NCBI GenBank assembly: GCA_019429385.1
Contig: JAHYIS010000002.1
Span: forward strand, 1-64,000
DNA: 64,000 nucleotides
Origin: ANME-2 cluster archaeon
Lineage (GTDB): Archaea; Halobacteriota; Methanosarcinia; Methanosarcinales; Methanocomedenaceae
Direction of reading: 5' to 3'
A program made the position numbers and the translations under genes. Below, one piece after another: positions 45,543-54,181 of the stretch (position 1 is its first letter; every line of letters starts with the position of its first letter). Below the pieces are notes generated by a model, which made no database searches, was not told the origin of the DNA, and saw nothing but the letters and a program-made list of their open reading frames with translations.

Positions 45543-47268
45543 GATACATCTTCTGGACGAGGCTACCATCAACAAGATAGCAGCCGGCGAGGTTATTGAG
45601 CGACCGGCATCGGTCATCAAGGAACTTCTAGAGAATTCCATAGATGCAGGAGCTACTGATATCAGGATCGAGGTCATAGGTGGAGGCACCCGGAGTATCA
45701 GGGTCACTGACAACGGCAGCGGTATGAACAGGGATGATGTATCCCTCGCTTTTTTAAAACATGCCACAAGCAAGATAACAGACGTTACTGACATTGAGAG
45801 TGTTATGACCCTGGGATTCAGGGGAGAGGCGCTGTCATCTATTACGGCGGTGGCAAAGGTCGAGATAGTGACAAAACGGGAAGGTGACCTGGAAGGGACC
45901 CGGCTGGTGGTGCATGGAGGAGAGGTTGTAAGTATCGGTGATGCGGGTACCCCAAAAGGTACGTCCGTTATAGTTGAAGACCTGTTCTACAATACACCTG
46001 CCCGCAGGAAATTCCTCAAAAAAGGCAGGACCGAACTGGCAAATATCGTAGAAGTTGTTACCAGGAACGCACTGGGGCACGACGACATCTCATTCTATTT
46101 ATCTCATGATGACAGGGAACTATTCCGCTCCCCTTCATCGGGAGACCTGTTCGACACTATCGTACACATCTACGGGCCTGAGATTGCCAGGGAATTGATA
46201 GCTGTTGATTTTTCAAACAACCTGATACGGATATCCGGGTTCATATCAAGACCGGGATTCACCAGAGGTGATAAGGACTACCAGGCATTTTTCATAAACG
46301 GTCGGAGTGTAAGGTCAAAGTCCATAAGCGATGCCATCAAACTGGGATATTACACCATGCTCCCGAAGGGTCGGTATCCTGTGGCTATACTCAATTTTAC
46401 CCTGGATACGTCAGAGGTGGACGTGAATGTACATCCAACCAAGCAGCATGTCAGGTTCAGCCATGAACTGGCACTGATGGATGCAGTTGCTGAAGCCATA
46501 GGTTTTGCACTGGCACAACAGGAACTATTGCAGGAAAAGGAGTATAAAGGTACACAGACGAGATTGTCAACTGACAGAATTGATGTCCCCGTCATCCGCG
46601 AGACACAAACCGAATTTCAAGTACCAGTCAAGGATACACAGCGCAGGCTTACTCGCACAGACAGATATCTGGCACTGGTATCCGGGGAATCTGAACTACC
46701 GTTTGACATTGAGATACTGGGTCAGGTGGACAACACGTATATCGTAGCCCGGACTCTGAACGGACTAATATTGATCGACCAGCATGCGGCTCATGAGCGT
46801 GTTCTCTACGAACAGGTGAGCAAATCGGGTATCAAGGGGTCGCAGGAACTCATAACCCCGATAAATCTTCAATTGAGTTCAAAGGAACGTGTGTTGATAA
46901 AGGAGTATATGCCTCATCTGGAAGAATCGGGACTCGGAATAATCGAATTCGGTCCGGATTCCTTTGCTGTGCGTGCAGTACCCAACATACTGGGCAGACT
47001 TGAAGACCCTTCAGTGGTACATGACATCATAAGTGACATTCTATCAGGCGGCAGGGTAAAGGACAGGACAGGGATTTCTGAGCGTGTGCGGAATAGCACC
47101 GCCTGCAGAGGGGCTATCAAGGCAGGGGCAAAATTGACACCAGAGCAGATGAAGAATCTTGTATTCCAGCTGTACCGCACCAGAAAGCCGTATACATGTC
47201 CCCATGGCAGACCTACTGTGGTTACTTTTAGCAGGCAGGACCTGGACAAGTTATTTAAGAGGATATAA
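45529..47268 (+). CDS. mutL: DNA mismatch repair protein MutL, endonuclease type
   Basis: 579 residues. The GHKL ATPase part has KELLENSIDAGAT, TDNGSGM and GFRGEALSSI. The C-terminal domain contains DQHAAHERVLYE, the DQHA-x2-E-x4-E endonuclease motif, plus STACRGAIKAG and CPHGRPTVV. So this is a nicking MutL, not the E. coli type that needs MutH. Cotranscribed with mutS. Confidence 0.97.
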   Translation: MTMNKIHLLDEATINKIAAGEVIERPASVIKELLENSIDAGATDIRIEVIGGGTRSIRVTDNGSGMNRDDVSLAFLKHATSKITDVTDIESVMTLGFRGEALSSITAVAKVEIVTKREGDLEGTRLVVHGGEVVSIGDAGTPKGTSVIVEDLFYNTPARRKFLKKGRTELANIVEVVTRNALGHDDISFYLSHDDRELFRSPSSGDLFDTIVHIYGPEIARELIAVDFSNNLIRISGFISRPGFTRGDKDYQAFFINGRSVRSKSISDAIKLGYYTMLPKGRYPVAILNFTLDTSEVDVNVHPTKQHVRFSHELALMDAVAEAIGFALAQQELLQEKEYKGTQTRLSTDRIDVPVIRETQTEFQVPVKDTQRRLTRTDRYLALVSGESELPFDIEILGQVDNTYIVARTLNGLILIDQHAAHERVLYEQVSKSGIKGSQELITPINLQLSSKERVLIKEYMPHLEESGLGIIEFGPDSFAVRAVPNILGRLEDPSVVHDIISDILSGGRVKDRTGISERVRNSTACRGAIKAGAKLTPEQMKNLVFQLYRTRKPYTCPHGRPTVVTFSRQDLDKLFKRI

Positions 47269-47300
47269 CGTTACTTCTTAAGGAATATCATGAGGCTATC

Positions 47301-47933
47301 ATGGACGCAATAGCATTCTTTATTTTTTCGTTCGTATCAATATTCGTTATCGTTAACCCGGTAAGTGGAGTACTTACCTTCATTTCCCTGACTGCACAGA
47401 TGGATTTTGAGGACAAGAATGCAATGGCAAAGCGGTCTGTGGTCCTTGCCTGTATCATTGCACTCTTTTTTGCCATTACCGGGGATCTGTTATTGAAGGT
47501 TTTCGGTATCAATGTTGACCTGTTAAGGGTAGCAGGAGGAATCCTGTTATTCACCATTGCATTTGATATGATGCATGCCAGGATTTCACAGGAAAGTGTG
47601 ACCACAAAAGAGATCCAGGAGTCACAGAACCGTGATAATGTCTGGATATTTCCTATTGCCATGCCTATCCTGACCGGACCCGGTACTATTACAACGATCA
47701 TCGTGCTGATAGGCTCAAACGATGTGGTGGAACATAAATTAATAGTAATTCTGGCTATCCTGCTGACCTTTTTATTATCCCTTATCGTGTTCATGTTCTC
47801 CCGCCGGATCAATAAATGGATAGGTTACACGGGAATGCTGGTATTTACCCGTATCATGGGGTTATTCCTGGCTGCCCTCGCCGTGGGTTTCGTCACTACC
47901 GGCATCTGGAACATCTACCAGACCTTCCTGTGA
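47301..47933 (+). CDS. MarC-family membrane protein
   Basis: 210 residues with six TM helices. Family blocks: FSFVSIFVIVNPVSGVLTFI, DLLRVAGGILLFTIAFDMMH and PIAMPILTGPGTITTIIVL. The name comes from a disproved link to multiple antibiotic resistance, and transport function is unknown. It follows mutL by 32 nt and may be cotranscribed, but no functional link is evident. Confidence 0.9.
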   Translation: MDAIAFFIFSFVSIFVIVNPVSGVLTFISLTAQMDFEDKNAMAKRSVVLACIIALFFAITGDLLLKVFGINVDLLRVAGGILLFTIAFDMMHARISQESVTTKEIQESQNRDNVWIFPIAMPILTGPGTITTIIVLIGSNDVVEHKLIVILAILLTFLLSLIVFMFSRRINKWIGYTGMLVFTRIMGLFLAALAVGFVTTGIWNIYQTFL

Positions 47934-48120
47934 TGAAAATTTGTGAGGCAGGTCATTCTCCTATACCAGGGTGCAGAACGGGAAGGGTATTTCAATACTT
48001 TCAGCATTGTGCTGTCCCGAAATCTTTTCGTTACTCTTATATATACCCTGATTAATTCAAGTAAACTTGTTATAACATCAATTTATTTGATTTATCCTAC
48101 ATATCAAACCGGTGACACGT

Positions 48121-48816
48121 ATGCATATTATGGAAGGTTTTTTACCCGGCCCCTGGTGGCAGTTATGGTTTGTCTTTTCCCTACCTGTCATTCTATACGG
48201 TATTCGCAAACTGAACCGGATAATGGACGAAAAACGCGACCTTTTACCACTGCTCGCCGTAGCCGGAGCCTATATATTCGTCCTGTCCTCCCTGAAACTC
48301 CCGTCCGTGACCGGAAGCTGCTCCCATCCAACTGGCACCGGCATGGCAGCAATCCTTTTCGGGCCAGCGATCTCAGCCGTTCTCAGCATGATAGTGCTGC
48401 TCTACCAGGCCCTGTTCTTAGCCCATGGCGGCCTGACCACACTGGGCGCCAATGTGTTTTCCATGGGTATAGCAGGCCCTGTCATCGCATTTGTGGTTTA
48501 CAGGACCGGTATGAAAGCAGGCCTGAATTTCTATCTTACTGTGTTCCTGGCAACAGCAATGGCAGACATGGCCACCTACATGGTCACTTCAATGGAACTT
48601 GCCCTGGCATTTCCGGCACAGACCGGCGGCATAATGGCATCCTTTAAAGCGTTTGCAGCTATCTTCGCCCTTACCCAGCTTCCCCTGGCTGTCATGGAAG
48701 GTGCCATAACCGCACTCATCTTCAAGTACGTTATACAGGTCAAGGGTGATGTACTGGTAAAACTTGATGTGATTGGTGAGGCGGGATTGAAAAAGATAAA
48801 GGAATTAACAACATGA
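48121..48816 (+). CDS. cbiM: Cobalt transport protein CbiM
   Basis: About 231 residues from the ATG at 48121, giving the normal N-terminus MHIMEGFLPGPWW, in which the amino group and the His residues bind the metal (a GTG at 48112 would bury it). The pore block SVTGSCSHPTGTGMAAILFG is intact. It is the substrate-binding component of a CbiMNQO energy-coupling-factor transporter for Co2+ needed in corrinoid synthesis. The stop overlaps cbiN. Confidence 0.95.
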   Translation: MHIMEGFLPGPWWQLWFVFSLPVILYGIRKLNRIMDEKRDLLPLLAVAGAYIFVLSSLKLPSVTGSCSHPTGTGMAAILFGPAISAVLSMIVLLYQALFLAHGGLTTLGANVFSMGIAGPVIAFVVYRTGMKAGLNFYLTVFLATAMADMATYMVTSMELALAFPAQTGGIMASFKAFAAIFALTQLPLAVMEGAITALIFKYVIQVKGDVLVKLDVIGEAGLKKIKELTT

Positions 48817-49148
48817 AATTAGAAATCATCGTGGCTGCCATAGTCCTGCTCTTTACGGCCCAGTTCCTCTACATCTCATCTACTACGAATGCCGAGTTTG
48901 GTGGTACAGACGCCCGGAGCGGGGGCGTGATAGAAGAATTGTCAGGTGGCACGTACGAACCCACTACAAAACCATTCTGGGAACCTCCCAGCGGTGAGAT
49001 AGAAAGTCTCCTCTTTGCTCTCCAGGCTGCGCTCGGTGCCCTGGTCATAGGTTACTTTTTCGGATATTACAGGGGTAAGAACCAGCCCGCTCGATCAGGT
49101 CAATCTATTCAGTCCCCTCACTCAGACACATTGAAGCCCGGGACTTGA
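48813..49148 (+). CDS. cbiN: Cobalt transport protein CbiN
   Basis: 111 residues with two TM helices (IIVAAIVLLFTAQFLYI; SLLFALQAALGALVIGYFFG) around an extracytoplasmic loop that holds FGGTDARSGGVIEEL and the PFWEPPSGEIE motif of CbiN. It works with CbiM in metal loading. Overlaps cbiM by 4 nt. Confidence 0.93.
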   Translation: MKLEIIVAAIVLLFTAQFLYISSTTNAEFGGTDARSGGVIEELSGGTYEPTTKPFWEPPSGEIESLLFALQAALGALVIGYFFGYYRGKNQPARSGQSIQSPHSDTLKPGT

Positions 49149-49150
49149 AC

Positions 49151-49933
49151 ATGAACAACATGCTGGACGACTATGCACTGATAAGCCCGCTGCGGCACAG
49201 CAATAACTATCTCAAGCTCACCGTTGTGACTGCAGGATTGCTTTTTGGTGTATCGGCCACTTCACCAGTGACACCCCTGTTCATAGCTTTGTGCATGAGC
49301 TTTGCAATAATTGTTTTCGCAAAAGTACCGGTTACGTTCTACGTACAACTCATAACCTTGCCACTGGGATTTGCAGCTACGGGGTCCATTATTATCCTGT
49401 TCTTTTTTGGTACGGGTATTGAAATGGCAGCAATGGACATTGCCGGCCACCACCTTGCAATTGGAAGCCAGGGGCTGGACATGGCGGTTCTGGTGATGGC
49501 GCGGACCCTTAGCGGAATGTTCTGCCTGTTCTTCCTGGCACTTACAACACCAATGGTCGAACTGTTTTCCGTGCTCAAATCATCCAGGGTGCCAGCAGTC
49601 ATTATCGAATTATCCATGCTTGTATACCGCTACATCTTTGTACTCCTTGAAGTAGCTGCGAGCATAAAATTCGCCCAGACGGTTCGACTGGGGTACAAAG
49701 ATATACTGAGTTCGCTACGTTCCACTGCCATGCTGGCAGGTACCCTGTTCATCAGGTCATGGGAACAGGGAGAAAAGCTGTACCTTGCCATGAACTCCAG
49801 GTGTTATGACGGGAAACTGGCCATGTTCTGCCCTAAATATCCCATCAGTACTCCCGAATTGTTCATCACTTCCCTGTACATACTATCCATCATCGCCATT
49901 TTCATTACAACGGATCATATACCTGCGGTATGA
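49151..49933 (+). CDS. cbiQ: Cobalt transport protein CbiQ (T component)
   Basis: About 260 residues; the ATG at 49151 is preferred over a TTG at 49145 that overlaps the cbiN stop. Five or so TM helices are present. The cytosolic coupling region includes ELSMLVYRYIFVLLEVAASI and KLYLAMNSRCYDG (an S-R-x-F/Y-type coupling motif). It couples the ATPase CbiO to CbiMN. Confidence 0.92.
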   Translation: MNNMLDDYALISPLRHSNNYLKLTVVTAGLLFGVSATSPVTPLFIALCMSFAIIVFAKVPVTFYVQLITLPLGFAATGSIIILFFFGTGIEMAAMDIAGHHLAIGSQGLDMAVLVMARTLSGMFCLFFLALTTPMVELFSVLKSSRVPAVIIELSMLVYRYIFVLLEVAASIKFAQTVRLGYKDILSSLRSTAMLAGTLFIRSWEQGEKLYLAMNSRCYDGKLAMFCPKYPISTPELFITSLYILSIIAIFITTDHIPAV

Positions 49934-49942
49934 GGAAGAATC

Positions 49943-51286
49943 ATGGTCATAATTGAAACACGAGACCTGAAATATATATATCCTGACGGGACACCTGCAA
50001 TAAACGGGATTGATATCAAGATTGAAAAAGGGGAGAAGATAGCCTTTGTTGGCCCGAACGGTTCTGGAAAATCAACACTGTTCCTGCTATTGAACGGTAC
50101 CCTGAAACCCCAACATGGTCAGATATTATTTCATGACAGACCGTTGAAATATAATTCAAGATCCCTGAATGAGGTAAGGAAACAGATAGGGATTGTGTTC
50201 CAGAACTCGAACGACCAGTTATTTGCTCCGAGCGTATACCATGATGTGGCTTTTGGTCCTGTCAACCTGGGATATGCCCAAGATAAGGTCGAAAGCTGTG
50301 TCAATAGCACGCTTGAAACCTTAGGTCTCACGCAACTCAGGGACAAGCCGCCCCATCACCTGAGCAGCGGACAGAAGAAAATGGTTGCGATCGCGGGTGT
50401 GGTCGCCATGGAGCCGGATGTTATTATCCTTGATGAACCTCTGTCCAACCTTGACCCGGCCGGGGCCGGCGAAATTATGGAACTGCTCAATGAACTGAAA
50501 ACTCTTGGTAAGACCTTAATCGTTTCAACTCATGACGTGGACCTGGCATCCAGATGGGCTGATGTGGTGTATGTCATGAAAGAGGGGAAAATATACCGTT
50601 CTGGTCACCCAAGCAGCATTTTTTCAGACCTGGCCCTTATGGAACACGCGAAACTAAAACTTCCGGCCATTGTTGAAACCTTCAGGGAATTTGAAGCAAG
50701 GGGCATTGCCGAAGGGCATGTTCCCATGACACTCCTTGACCTTATGGATTCAATGGAGCGTTCCTATATCGGGGTCAGGTGTGCGGTGGCAGACCATGAT
50801 ATCCAGAAGGGGGCGCAGGTTGGACTGTTCATGCGGGAAGGCACCATAATAGCAGTTCCACATTTAGAGCAGGAAGCAACTGGCAGGGCTCTATCTGATG
50901 CTGCCTCCGGTGATGAAGTAATGGTCGAAGATGTCAGGGGTTCACTTTCGTCTAAGACCGGTTGCATTCATGTGGTCAGGATACCAAGGGTGATCGAAGG
51001 CGGTTCAAAGAATGTGGATATTGAAGGGGTCAGGGCATTGCTGGAGAGGAATACGTTTGACAGGGTGGGTGTCATGGGCACTTCCGCCAGGGTGACTGCA
51101 GAAAAAGCAGGGATACATCCGGATTTTGAGGTCGATGTCATCCAGTCGGCCATGCTCTTTGCGCTGCGGGGCCTGGATTGTTTCGTTCTTGCCAGCGGCG
51201 GGATGGCCGACCTGGTAAAAAAGCGGGTAGATGGGCGCAACAACAAAGGACATCGACATATCCAGTGTACCTTTGAAAAGATATAA
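49943..51286 (+). CDS. cbiO: Cobalt ABC transporter ATPase CbiO with C-terminal extension
   Basis: 447 residues, about 170 more than a standard CbiO. The ATPase (about 1-275) has Walker A GPNGSGKSTLFLLLNG, Q-loop GIVFQNSNDQLFAPSVYHD, signature HLSSGQKKMVAIAG, and Walker B VIILDEPLSNLDP. The extension (about 275-447) includes VGLFMREGTIIAVPHLEQEA and RVGVMGTSARVTAEKAGI, ending with CFVLASGGMADLVKKR. It has an alpha/beta look and may sense a ligand; I do not know a name for it. AGGAAG precedes the ATG. Confidence 0.93.
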   Translation: MVIIETRDLKYIYPDGTPAINGIDIKIEKGEKIAFVGPNGSGKSTLFLLLNGTLKPQHGQILFHDRPLKYNSRSLNEVRKQIGIVFQNSNDQLFAPSVYHDVAFGPVNLGYAQDKVESCVNSTLETLGLTQLRDKPPHHLSSGQKKMVAIAGVVAMEPDVIILDEPLSNLDPAGAGEIMELLNELKTLGKTLIVSTHDVDLASRWADVVYVMKEGKIYRSGHPSSIFSDLALMEHAKLKLPAIVETFREFEARGIAEGHVPMTLLDLMDSMERSYIGVRCAVADHDIQKGAQVGLFMREGTIIAVPHLEQEATGRALSDAASGDEVMVEDVRGSLSSKTGCIHVVRIPRVIEGGSKNVDIEGVRALLERNTFDRVGVMGTSARVTAEKAGIHPDFEVDVIQSAMLFALRGLDCFVLASGGMADLVKKRVDGRNNKGHRHIQCTFEKI

Positions 51287-51326
51287 CAATAAAATTTATT
51301 TCTTATAATATCGATACTCTTACCTT

Positions 51327-52466
51327 TCACTTAACAATCCTTGCAAGCAGTGATTTTTGTATGGATATGGAATTATGGGGACAGAGTTCAAAACAGGTAT
51401 AGCACTGTACACACTTCTCATCATCGATTTTGACCGGGTACGGCAGTTCAATAGCAGCTGTAGGGCAGTTCTGAATACATGCACCGCATTCCTGGCATGT
51501 ATCCTGGTCAATCCTGGGTTTCATTGAATAGAACCTGCCAAGATACCTGATGAGGAATGCAGGTATAGCAGCATAGGGTGCCTGACCCGGCCGTTTAAAT
51601 TGGATACACACCTCATCAGCCGGGTCGCCAAGGAGCATGACCTCTTCAGGAGTAGCTGGCCCCAGACCTCTCGCTGCGGCATCTGTAGTTGTCACGATGT
51701 CATCGGGGTCAAAACCAATTAGCCTGGAGGCGATCATATCAAGTGCCACGCAGTTTTTAGATGCCATTATCACTCCCACATTCACCGGGTCGCCCCGGGA
51801 TGGTCCGGCCCCTTCCATCCCTACCACCCCGTCCATGATTGCAAGAGCAGGCGGGCGTACGGAGAATATATCCACCACTGCCTGGCTGAAAATATCATTC
51901 TTGCCCAGTGCATGCGCTTTTTTCCTTATCTTAGCAGGTACGGTCCCGAACATGTTCTTGATGGCTCCTGTGAACAGGGTAAGTTCGTGGGTCTTGAGTT
52001 TTGGCAGTGTTATTATCACATCGGCATCAAGCACGGGTTTTGCCACATATATCGTATCTAACTGCTTTCCATTCGGGACATCGACCTTCTCATATCCACA
52101 CACATCAAAATTAGCGATTTCAACCCCCAGTTCTTCAGCTGCCGTTTTTATTCCTGAGACTTCCAGGGCCTCTGCGGTTGCACCGGGGTGTACCATACCG
52201 GCACCATCCCCGACAATGGGAATGCCCCCAGCATCCTGTACCAGTTCGATTACTGCCGATACCACTGAGGGATGGGTTGTCACAGCATCCTCAGGTGGCC
52301 TGGCAGACAGCAGGTTTACCTTCAACAACACTCTGTCGCCCGGATGTATGATGTTATCAAGGCCCCCGATAAGTTCCAATGAATGGGTGACGGCTTTTTT
52401 CACACTGGCGTAATCACTACAATGCACAATGGAAACGGAAGTCATCTGGTTTTCTGGTTTTCGCAT
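51327..52466 (-). CDS. DUF362 protein with two [4Fe-4S] clusters
   Basis: 379 residues. The DUF362 part (about 1-310) shows DRVLLKVNLLSARPPEDAVT, ADVIITLPKLKTHELTLFTG and VDIFSVRPPALAIMDGVVGM. The C-terminal ferredoxin domain binds two clusters: CQECGACIQNCPTAA and CVQCYTCFELCPHN. It is probably an oxidoreductase or Fe-S carrier. GGAG lies about 9 nt before the ATG. Monocistronic; convergent with cbiO. Confidence 0.88.
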   Translation of the reverse strand: MRKPENQMTSVSIVHCSDYASVKKAVTHSLELIGGLDNIIHPGDRVLLKVNLLSARPPEDAVTTHPSVVSAVIELVQDAGGIPIVGDGAGMVHPGATAEALEVSGIKTAAEELGVEIANFDVCGYEKVDVPNGKQLDTIYVAKPVLDADVIITLPKLKTHELTLFTGAIKNMFGTVPAKIRKKAHALGKNDIFSQAVVDIFSVRPPALAIMDGVVGMEGAGPSRGDPVNVGVIMASKNCVALDMIASRLIGFDPDDIVTTTDAAARGLGPATPEEVMLLGDPADEVCIQFKRPGQAPYAAIPAFLIRYLGRFYSMKPRIDQDTCQECGACIQNCPTAAIELPYPVKIDDEKCVQCYTCFELCPHNSISIQKSLLARIVK

Positions 52467-52699
52467 ACTAGCTCTACTCCTTGTCTTAGATTGATTGAGA
52501 AGAGAATATTCATGTGTATCTGGAATGCATGTATATTATTCTGAATATTGATTATGGGAACATATACGATGCAAGTCCTGGAATAAATTGAGGAAAATAC
52601 AGCGGCACTAACTTGACAACAATTATAATTGTCATAATGTTCATGAAAATTATCTTTCTCAGCTTTTTGTTCTCGAACAGATACAATACTACTGTCAAG

Positions 52700-53323
52700 T
52701 CAATCCTCAAGTGTCGGATAAAGCCGAGATAACTTAATCCTTGCATCCTCAGTTGTAAATTGCCAATTAACTTTCGCATTTTTATTGTTTCTGTATTTTT
52801 GCCATGCCAGTACTTCATCACTGACAACCGCAATGTCATCGATTCTTCTGTTTAAACACTGCCCTGTGAGCACGTTTAATTTTATCTCAGCCATATTCAA
52901 CCAACTCCCATGCTTTGGAGTATACACAAACTCGAATCTGTCCAATATTGCCTTTGCCTTCTCAGGCTGAAACGTTTCATAGAGCGATCCTGGAACGTGT
53001 GTGTTCAGATTGTCCATCACCAATATTATTTTTTCTGCTGTTTCGTATTGATCCTCAATCTCCTCCAAAAAATAAGCCCAATCCTGCTTGGTTCTTCTTT
53101 CAGTGACCTTCACCATGCGCTTTCCTGCCAATGGTTCACAGACGATAAAAACATTGCACATACCGCAACGCCTGTATTCATAATCATACATGGTCGGATG
53201 CCCTGGCGAAGCAGAGATTGGAGTTCTTGTCTCTGCAATTAGCTGCTTTGGGGATTCGTCCATGCATACAACAGGATATCGTGGATCAAACGGACGTTTG
53301 TAAACATCCAACACTATTTCCAT
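52700..53323 (-). CDS. IS630 transposase, DDE part (orfB)
   Basis: 207 residues from the first ATG, but the frame is open further upstream to the slippery run near 53395, reading KPWKQKGWVIPPEQN into it. Catalytic residues: Asp in YPVVCMDESPKQL, Asp in KIILVMDNLNTH, Glu in HGSWLNMAEIKLNVL. It is expected to be made as a fusion with orfA through -1 frameshifting, since on its own it lacks the DNA-binding domain. Confidence 0.9.
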   Translation of the reverse strand: MEIVLDVYKRPFDPRYPVVCMDESPKQLIAETRTPISASPGHPTMYDYEYRRCGMCNVFIVCEPLAGKRMVKVTERRTKQDWAYFLEEIEDQYETAEKIILVMDNLNTHVPGSLYETFQPEKAKAILDRFEFVYTPKHGSWLNMAEIKLNVLTGQCLNRRIDDIAVVSDEVLAWQKYRNNKNAKVNWQFTTEDARIKLSRLYPTLED

Positions 53324-53358
53324 ATTTGCAACAAAGTTACCGTTTTGCTCTGGAGGAA

Positions 53359-53832
53359 TTACCCAACCTTTTTGCTTCCAAGGCTTGATCTCGTTTTTTT
53401 TAGGATACGACGTACCGTTTCATGGGAGATGCTATCAATATATTCGAGTTCGACAACCTTGTCGGCTAACAACCTAAGAGACCATCTCGCAAAACCTTCG
53501 GGTGGCTCACCGCAACTCACTGCAACCAAATGAGCTTCAAAGTCCCCGTCAGCTTTTTTATCGTAGATGCGGTCTCTCTTTCTTCCGTTGAGGGCAACTT
53601 CGATACCTTCCGAGACAAAACGCTCCTTCACTCGGTCGATCTTTCTCATACTTATGTTCAGGATGTGGGCAATTTCTTCGTTGGTCGAACGTTTTATCTG
53701 ATACTCACCTTCATCGCATCCAAGTAGAATCAGAGCGTTGAGAATTTTCTGTGATTTATGTGTACCCTTGGAAATAAGTGCTCTAAGAGTTTCGCGTTCA
53801 TCTTTAGTAAGCGTCACGATGTATTTCTTCAT
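53359..53832 (-). CDS. IS630 transposase, HTH part (orfA)
   Basis: About 157 residues from the ATG at 53832 (GAGGG upstream). Two HTH regions: LTKDERETLRALISKGTHKS and STNEEIAHILNISMRKIDRV, then the FARWSLRLLADKVVEL block and ISHETVRRILKK. The frame ends soon after an A8 tract (53394-53401). In this frame the tract reads CTA-AAA-AAA-ACG; slipping back one base gives KKNEIKPWKQKGW, the normal IS630 continuation. Confidence 0.9.
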   Translation of the reverse strand: MKKYIVTLTKDERETLRALISKGTHKSQKILNALILLGCDEGEYQIKRSTNEEIAHILNISMRKIDRVKERFVSEGIEVALNGRKRDRIYDKKADGDFEAHLVAVSCGEPPEGFARWSLRLLADKVVELEYIDSISHETVRRILKKTRSSLGSKKVG

Positions 53833-53912
53833 TTTCAATTCCCTCAAGTTGATTATGAAGAACATATATTATATACTTTACGACATTATATGGTTGACTT
53901 GACATTAGTATA

Positions 53913-54074
53913 ATTCTTAACCCGAATCATCCGGTTGCTACATCGAATGCTGAATGTGATAGATGTCATAATGATGGAACAATTTTGACCCTGGCTAATG
54001 TAGACTTCCATGATAAGGCAATCAGACCTGTTGGAGGTGACAATTGTCTGGATTGTCATAGTTCTGCTCAATAG
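53913..54074 (+). pseudogene. Severed C-terminal fragment of a multiheme cytochrome
   Basis: An open frame of 53 codons with no start: NPNHPVATSNAECDRCHNDG and GGDNCLDCHSSAQ, ending TAG at 54074. It holds two CxxCH c-type heme motifs. It begins 5 nt from the right end of the IS630 element, so the element probably cut the gene. I looked for the missing N-terminal part left of the element (52467-52686) and found no CxxCH in any frame. The remainder was deleted or moved. Confidence 0.75.
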
Positions 54075-54181
54075 AAAGGGGAACAAAATAATGAAATGAA
54101 ACGAAAATCGAACCTCATCATTAAGACGATCTGACCCGGAATTGTCAAGAAGAACGAACTATTAAAGGAGGCAAAGAACTT

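Larger units (their letters stand above)
52689..53908 (-). mobile_element. IS630-family insertion sequence, complete
   Basis: About 1,220 bp. The ends are inverted repeats CTACTGTCAAGTCAATC (52689-52705) and, reading outward on the other end, CTAATGTCAAGTCAACC (reverse complement of 53892-53908), with two mismatches. Each end is flanked by TA (52687-52688 and 53909-53910), the TA duplication expected of IS630/Tc1 elements. It encodes an HTH part and a DDE part in two frames joined by a slippery A8 run. It cuts a multiheme cytochrome sequence on its right side. Confidence 0.92.

Noticed and set aside
47934-48120. Cobalamin riboswitch upstream of cbiM
   Set aside because: The intergenic stretch lacks the conserved B12-box pattern and these riboswitches are not typical of archaea.
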